From: Thiopseudomonas sp.
Lineage (GTDB): Bacteria > Pseudomonadota > Gammaproteobacteria > Pseudomonadales > Pseudomonadaceae
NCBI GenBank assembly: GCA_023228985.1
Contig: JALOAC010000027.1
Location: 1 to 36,045 of the forward strand
Reading direction: 5' to 3'
Length of the DNA stretch: 36,045 nucleotides
The notes under the pieces are model-generated. The model made no database searches. It saw only the letters and a list, made by a program, of their open reading frames with translations, and was not told where the DNA came from. The first letter of the stretch is position 1. Every line of letters begins with the position of its first letter. A program made the position numbers and the translations under genes. Positions 32,361 to 36,045 of the stretch are shown here, one piece after another.

Positions 32361-33302
32361 TTAGTCGGGGTCTCTGCTCAATCTATCAAGAATCACTCCG
32401 ACTAACTTGTCAGGCTGGAATTTTGACAGGAAATTATCACAACCCACTTTTTGCACCATGGCATTATTGAAACTGCCCGACAAAGACGTATGCATAACCA
32501 CATATAAATCCTTTAGGCGTGGATCGCTGCGTATCTCCGTGGTTAAACGATAACCATCCATTTCCGGCATTTCTGCATCGGTAAACACCATAAGCAGTTT
32601 ATCCGTTAACACATGCCCTTCATCGGCCCATGCTTTTAAACGATTGATACCTTTTAAACCATCCGTTTCTTTGTGCACGACCAGACCAAGCTGGGTTAGC
32701 GCCTCTGATAATTGGCGCAGAGCTACCATTGAGTCATCAATAATCAGCACTTCACGTCCCTGAGTTTTGGCCAACAAAGGATCGGTAAGATGCTCTTCTG
32801 GGATCGATGTATTCATGGGTACAATTTCAGACAACACCTTTTCCACATCGATCACTTCGACAATATTGTCTTCTACTTTAGTGATCGCGGTTAGGTAGTG
32901 CGAACGCCCTGCGCTACTGGGGGGTGGCTGAATATCTTCCCAGTTGAGGTTGATAATGCGCTCAACGCTGCTAACCAAAAACGCCTGTACTGAGAGATTG
33001 TATTCGGTCACGATAATAGTGCTGTTTTCGTCAATCACGCTTGGGCGCATGCCAATGGCCTGTGCCAAATCAATCACCGGAATAGTTTGACCGCGCAAAC
33101 TGACGACACCCTTCACATGAGGGTGGCGCTGCGGAATCGCTCTGAGCGTTGGTAAACGTACAACTTCTTGTACTTTAAAAACGTTAATCGCAAAGAGCTG
33201 TCGCCCGCTTAGTCGAAACATTAGTATTTCTAAGCGGTTTTCCCCTACAAGCTGAGTACGCTGATTAACTGTATCAAGAACGCTTGCCATTGGTTTATTC
33301 AT
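32361..33302 (-). CDS. CheV chemotaxis adaptor (CheW-REC)
   Basis: From the ATG at 33302 (AGGTGGG four bases upstream; GTG three codons earlier is less likely) the protein has 313 residues. A CheW domain (about 25-165, with V-V-S-L-R-G-Q-T-I-P-V-I-D-L) is followed by a receiver domain with L-I-I-D-D-S, the phospho-acceptor in F-T-D-A-E-M-P-E-M-D-G and a lysine in F-L-S-K-F. This is CheV, which couples receptors to CheA and can be tuned by phosphorylation. Genomes like this often have several CheVs. It converges with slt, nine bases apart. Confidence 0.92.
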   Translation of the reverse strand: MNKPMASVLDTVNQRTQLVGENRLEILMFRLSGRQLFAINVFKVQEVVRLPTLRAIPQRHPHVKGVVSLRGQTIPVIDLAQAIGMRPSVIDENSTIIVTEYNLSVQAFLVSSVERIINLNWEDIQPPPSSAGRSHYLTAITKVEDNIVEVIDVEKVLSEIVPMNTSIPEEHLTDPLLAKTQGREVLIIDDSMVALRQLSEALTQLGLVVHKETDGLKGINRLKAWADEGHVLTDKLLMVFTDAEMPEMDGYRLTTEIRSDPRLKDLYVVMHTSLSGSFNNAMVQKVGCDNFLSKFQPDKLVGVILDRLSRDPD

Positions 33303-33381
33303 TACACCCACCTGCCATTAAAAAGCTATGATTTGTATATCGACCAGCAGAGAAAAACCTTAAGGAACCTAAAGCGTTAAC

Positions 33382-33999
33382 TTATAAGCTCAGCTTACGG
33401 TTGGAGGCTTTAATAAACTCTTGCTTCAGGTCGGCAAAGGTATGCACTGCCGGAAACTGCGGGAAATCTTGGATTACGTTATCCGGGGCATGGAACAAAA
33501 TGCCTGCGTGCGCTTCAGACAGCATAGTAGTGTCGTTATAAGAATCACCAGCGGCAATAATACGGTAGTACAGACTTTTGAAGGCTAAAACTGATTGGCG
33601 CTTAGGATCTTTTTGACGTAACTGGTAGTCCACCACACGATCGGTCTCATCAACCACAAGCTTGTGACACAGCAATGCAGGAAAACCCAACTGACGCATT
33701 AAAGGCTGCGAAAACTCGTAAAAAGTATCCGATAAAATAACTACTTGGAAACGCTCGCGCAGCCAGTCAATAAACTCAACTGCACCATCTAGGGGTTTTA
33801 GCGTGGAAATCACTTCCTGTATATCGCCTAGTTTTAAACCATGCTCATCCAGAATGCGTAAACGCTGCTTCATCAGCACATCATAATCAGGTATATCTCG
33901 GGTAGTAGCTTTAAGCGCTTCAATACCGGTTTTTTCAGCAAACGCAATCCAAATTTCCGGAACTAAAACACCCTCAAGATCTAAGCAAGCGATTTCCAC
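33382..33999 (-). CDS. thrH: Phosphoserine/phosphohomoserine phosphotransferase ThrH
   Basis: ThrH is an HAD-family enzyme known from Pseudomonas aeruginosa, able to remove phosphate from phosphoserine and pass it to homoserine. A GTG at 33999, with GAGG eight bases upstream, gives a 205-residue protein that aligns along its whole length with the P. aeruginosa protein as I remember it; the frame to 34059 adds 20 unrelated residues. Motifs: D-L-E-G-V-L, L-S-D-T-F, K-x-x-x-x-Y-x-x-I-A-A-G-D-S-Y-N-D. It helps explain threonine/serine balance. Confidence 0.96.
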   Translation of the reverse strand: MEIACLDLEGVLVPEIWIAFAEKTGIEALKATTRDIPDYDVLMKQRLRILDEHGLKLGDIQEVISTLKPLDGAVEFIDWLRERFQVVILSDTFYEFSQPLMRQLGFPALLCHKLVVDETDRVVDYQLRQKDPKRQSVLAFKSLYYRIIAAGDSYNDTTMLSEAHAGILFHAPDNVIQDFPQFPAVHTFADLKQEFIKASNRKLSL

Positions 34000-34168
34000 A
34001 AATAAATCCTCAAAAATTAGCTGTATACAGTTTGCCGGCGACTTTTCCACCGGTAGCAATTATCTATTCATATAACTAAAACATCTAGCAATACGGGACT
34101 AAATAGGTTCAAAGGCTATAAGCCTTTTGCTAAGATGCTATCTTACCTTATTTGGACAGTATATTGAT

Positions 34169-34903
34169 ATGCAAGCCAATAGTCGCCTAGTTTCATTAGT
34201 CGAAGCCTGTGAACAACGAAGTCCACAGCACATTTTAAAAACCGCTTTTGAGCAATTTCCCAACGAGCTATGGCTCTCTTTTAGTGGTGCAGATGACATT
34301 GTCTTAGTCGACATGGCCTGGAAGATTAACCCACAGGTTAAGGTGTTTACTATCGATACCGGCCGCTTACATTCGCAAACTTACCAGTTTCTTGAGCAGG
34401 TTCGTAACCACTACTCACTGCAGTTGGAGATCCTGTGCCCGGACGGCGAAGAACTCAAGCAGTTCACCAGCCAAAAAGGCTTGTTTAGCTTCTACCAAGA
34501 CGGCCATTCAGAATGTTGTTCAATTCGTAAAATAGCCCCTTTGCGCAAGAAGTTAGCTCAGGCCGACGCTTGGATAACAGGCCAGCGTAAAGACCAAAGC
34601 CCTAGCACGAGAAATTTTTTGCCCGAGGTGGAAGTAGACAACAGCTTTTCTTCCCAAGAAAAAACACTGTATAAGTTTAATCCCTTGGCCAATATGACCA
34701 GCGAAGACGTATGGAATTATATTCGTGCGCTAGAGCTGCCCTACAACCCATTACACAGCAAAGGATACAGCAGTATTGGCTGCGAACCCTGCACCCGCCC
34801 TATCCTGCCTAATCAGCACGAACGCGAAGGCCGTTGGTGGTGGGAGCAAGCTGAACAAAAGGAATGCGGGTTGCATGCAGCGGACATAATCGCGCGCGAT
34901 TAG
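34169..34903 (+). CDS. cysH: Adenylylsulfate (APS) reductase, assimilatory
   Basis: The enzyme reduces activated sulfate to sulfite with thioredoxin. From ATG 34169 the protein has 244 residues. Two cysteine pairs, C-C (116-117) in E-C-C-S-I-R-K and C-E-P-C (205-208), hold a [4Fe-4S] cluster, and the catalytic cysteine is in K-E-C-G-L-H (Cys233). The cluster cysteines mark it as the APS-reducing type of Pseudomonas and plants, not the cluster-free PAPS reductase of E. coli. It is divergent from thrH, as in Pseudomonas. Confidence 0.96.
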   Translation: MQANSRLVSLVEACEQRSPQHILKTAFEQFPNELWLSFSGADDIVLVDMAWKINPQVKVFTIDTGRLHSQTYQFLEQVRNHYSLQLEILCPDGEELKQFTSQKGLFSFYQDGHSECCSIRKIAPLRKKLAQADAWITGQRKDQSPSTRNFLPEVEVDNSFSSQEKTLYKFNPLANMTSEDVWNYIRALELPYNPLHSKGYSSIGCEPCTRPILPNQHEREGRWWWEQAEQKECGLHAADIIARD

Positions 34904-34925
34904 CCAATGTTTTTCTCTGCAACAC

Positions 34926-34954
34926 TTGACAAGTATGCGCAAGATAAGAATAAT
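34926..34954 (+). promoter_or_regulatory. Promoter of tRNA-Met
   Basis: TTGACA (34926-34931), a perfect -35, lies 17 bases before AATAAT (34949-34954), giving a start just before the tRNA at 34966. Confidence 0.65.
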
Positions 34955-34965
34955 GCGCACCCATT

Positions 34966-35042
34966 GGCTACATAGCTCAGTTGGTCAGAGCGCAGCATTC
35001 ATAATGCTGATGTCCCAGGTTCAAGTCCCGGTGTAGCCACCA
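34966..35042 (+). tRNA. tRNA-Met(CAU), elongator
   Basis: The sequence begins GGCTACATAGCTCAGTTGGT and folds as a class I tRNA of 77 bases: acceptor GGCTACA/TGTAGCC, anticodon loop TTCATAA with anticodon CAT, T-arm with GTTCAAGTC and encoded CCA. The first base pair is matched, unlike initiator tRNA, so it is the elongator or possibly a lysidine-modified Ile isoacceptor; elongator Met is favoured by its overall sequence. Accessory genes lie on its 3' side. Confidence 0.93.
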
Positions 35043-35075
35043 TACATACTTCCACAGCCATCCATGGAAGTCTCA

Positions 35076-35105
35076 CAAAGCCCCGCATTGCGGGGCTTTG
35101 TTGTT
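35076..35105 (+). terminator. Terminator of tRNA-Met
   Basis: CAAAGCCCCGC and GCGGGGCTTTG form an eleven-base stem with a three-base loop, followed by TTGTTT, 33 bases after the tRNA. Confidence 0.85.
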
Positions 35106-35246
35106 TCTGGCTAGTCGTACATAACCACATAGAACAAGCCAAGTAGCGTAAATTGCTTGACTATAAGCCTTAGTAATATTTTTTTGCTTTAATGCCTACA
35201 AACCGCAAGCGTAACCCATTATCACTAACTGCCTGCTTAGGCTTTG

Positions 35247-35650
35247 CTAGCCAATACCTTTTGATAGTAATCGGAGATGGATTTCTTTTTCTGCCTTAAG
35301 GCATCGATTTCTAATCTCGTCAAAGGTTCTAAAGCCGACAAGGTAGTTGGCTTCGTTGACTGTGAGGGCTGAGGTTTTAATACCGAATTGTTGTTCGATC
35401 TGCTCATGGAAACGCTCCTCTAATAATTTTATGTGCTTTTTTACTGGCTTGAATTTTTTGTCGCGGCCAGCATTTACCAACACAATACTGCCTAATACGT
35501 TACCATTGTTTAGGCGTATATAGTTGGCTAACTCAGCTAGCGTCCCTCCCATGCTGGTCACGTCATCAACCAGTACATAGTTTCTACCGCGCTCTACAGC
35601 GCCTTCAAAAGACGGTCTTAGCAGCAAACGTTCCATCGGGTCTGCGCCGG
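35247..35650 (-). pseudogene. Phosphoribosyltransferase, 5' end lost at an IS66 junction
   Basis: The C-terminal 134 or so residues begin P-T-G-A-D-P-M-E-R and carry the PRPP-binding motif Y-V-L-V-D-D-V-T-S-M-G-G-T, the mark of type I phosphoribosyltransferases. The frame continues to a normal-looking C-terminus, ...L-L-S-K-G-I-G. The part of the open frame beyond about 35650 is antisense to an IS66 tnpB fragment and lacks any phosphoribosyltransferase signal, so the true N-terminus has been removed or displaced. It is probably not expressed as a working enzyme. The exact junction may be off by some bases. Confidence 0.72.
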
Positions 35651-35658
35651 TGGGTTTT

Positions 35659-35955
35659 AGGAAGCAAGCCAATGGCTTGGCTTTGCTGGTTGAACAAGAG
35701 CTTGGCCACAATCCGTTCAGCGGTGCGCTGTACGCCTTTACCAATCGCCAGCGCAATAAAATCAAATGTGTGATGTGGGAAGACAATGGTTTTGTCATGT
35801 ATTACAAGGCACTGGCAGAAGAAAAGTTTAACTGGCCTAAGCCAGCTGATGAGCTGTTAGCTCTAACGGGTGAGCAAATAAATTGGCTGTTGGATGGCTA
35901 CGATATCAGCCTGTTTACAGGTCATAAAAAACTACAATACGATAGCCTTGGATAG
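35659..35955 (+). pseudogene. tnpB: IS66 TnpB (Orf2) fragment lacking its N-terminus
   Basis: The residues R-K-Q-A-N-G-L-A-L-L-V-E-Q-E-L-G open the conserved part, followed by A-L-Y-A-F-T-N-R-Q-R-N-K-I-K, W-E-D-N-G-F-V-M-Y-Y-K and L-T-G-E-Q-I-N-W-L-L-D-G-Y-D, the typical IS66 Orf2 sequence. Intact proteins have about 20 residues more at the start (ending in x-x-x-D-M before R-K-Q). A GTG at 35650 is in frame but arises at the junction. The stop is normal. Confidence 0.82.
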
Positions 35956-36008
35956 CTTGATTTTACTGGGTTTTAGCTGCTTTTAAGGGTGCTTTTGGTG
36001 GCGGGTTT

Positions 36009-36017
36009 TGCTATAAT
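36009..36017 (+). promoter_or_regulatory. Extended -10 promoter ahead of the last frame
   Basis: TGCTATAAT is a perfect extended -10. Transcription would start close to the ATG at 36024, giving a very short or absent leader for the frame there. No -35 is seen. Confidence 0.4.
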
Positions 36018-36023
36018 TTCGGC

Positions 36024-36045
36024 ATGAAAAAACAGCCTAAATCCA
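36024..36045 (+). CDS. Start of a frame cut by the window edge, possibly tnpC
   Basis: An ATG is followed by K-K-Q-P-K-S and the window ends. Position 69 bases after tnpB is where IS66 tnpC (the transposase) starts in many elements. Seven codons are too few to confirm this, and no ribosome-binding site is evident. Confidence 0.35.

Larger units (their letters stand above)
35650..36045 (+). mobile_element. IS66-family element, left-truncated and running out of the window
   Basis: It includes a tnpB fragment (35659-35955) and the possible start of tnpC. The left end with tnpA and the first part of tnpB is absent; the phosphoribosyltransferase fragment adjoins directly. The right end lies beyond the window, so completeness there is unknown. 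Confidence 0.7.

Noticed and set aside
35247..35650. Intact 183-residue phosphoribosyltransferase
   Set aside because: The first 49 or so residues of that frame are antisense to tnpB and show no relation to the enzyme family.
1..36045. CRISPR array or prophage
   Set aside because: No regularly spaced repeats of 25-40 bases and no phage structural or lysis genes were seen on either strand.

Overview
The window looks like a chromosomal segment of a low-GC gammaproteobacterium, most probably a member of the Pseudomonadaceae. Support comes from a ThrH that matches my memory of the Pseudomonas protein almost residue for residue, an APS-reductase type CysH, the cluster 4.5S RNA-dnaX-ybaB-recR, neighbouring uup and slt, a DUF5610 protein, a CheV, and REP/REPIN repeats of Pseudomonas style. 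No species can be named from the sequence alone.

Layout. Positions 1-1300 are an accessory patch lying on the 3' side of tRNA-Ser(UGA). It holds the 5' end of a brnT-like toxin gene, fragments that look like a Y1-type transposase and an integron-type tyrosine integrase, an attC-like palindrome, and a decayed Phd/ParE-type toxin-antitoxin locus. Positions 1600-3950 hold a BI-1/YccA membrane protein, then a zeta-toxin module with a small overlapping downstream gene, bracketed by two identical 27-bp terminators, and a single-domain PAS protein. Positions 4030-7940 hold the selenium genes selU and selD, a persulfide-dioxygenase-like metallo-beta-lactamase and a 1-Cys peroxiredoxin. Positions 8340-15250 hold an AlaC-type aminotransferase, a pair of DnaA boxes, REP elements, mltC and hrpA. 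Positions 15750-22600 hold a major facilitator with a 41-residue overlapping membrane peptide, recR, ybaB, dnaX, the 4.5S RNA, a zinc-type CDF transporter with an extra C-terminal domain, a spermidine-synthase-like protein and tRNA-Ser(GGA). Positions 22800-34900 hold a GAF-PAS-GAF-PAS-GGDEF-EAL protein, a DUF5610 protein, a small secreted cysteine protein, a cysteine-rich unknown protein, uup, slt, cheV, thrH and cysH. The right end is tRNA-Met(CAU), a phosphoribosyltransferase gene that has lost its 5' end, and an IS66-type tnpB fragment running out of the window.

How the genes work together. selD makes selenophosphate and selU uses it to convert 2-thiouridine in tRNA to 2-selenouridine; their reading frames overlap by one base. 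The peroxiredoxin and the metallo-beta-lactamase suit thiol, peroxide and sulfane-sulfur defence. mltC and slt both trim peptidoglycan. dnaX, recR and hrpA serve DNA and RNA maintenance. cheV, the PAS protein and the GGDEF-EAL protein are signalling genes.

The best candidates for a second look are the zeta module between duplicated terminators with its 59-residue partner, and the gene graveyard beside tRNA-Ser with its attC-like site and broken toxin-antitoxin genes. I found no clearly unprecedented multi-gene system; most of the window is housekeeping.
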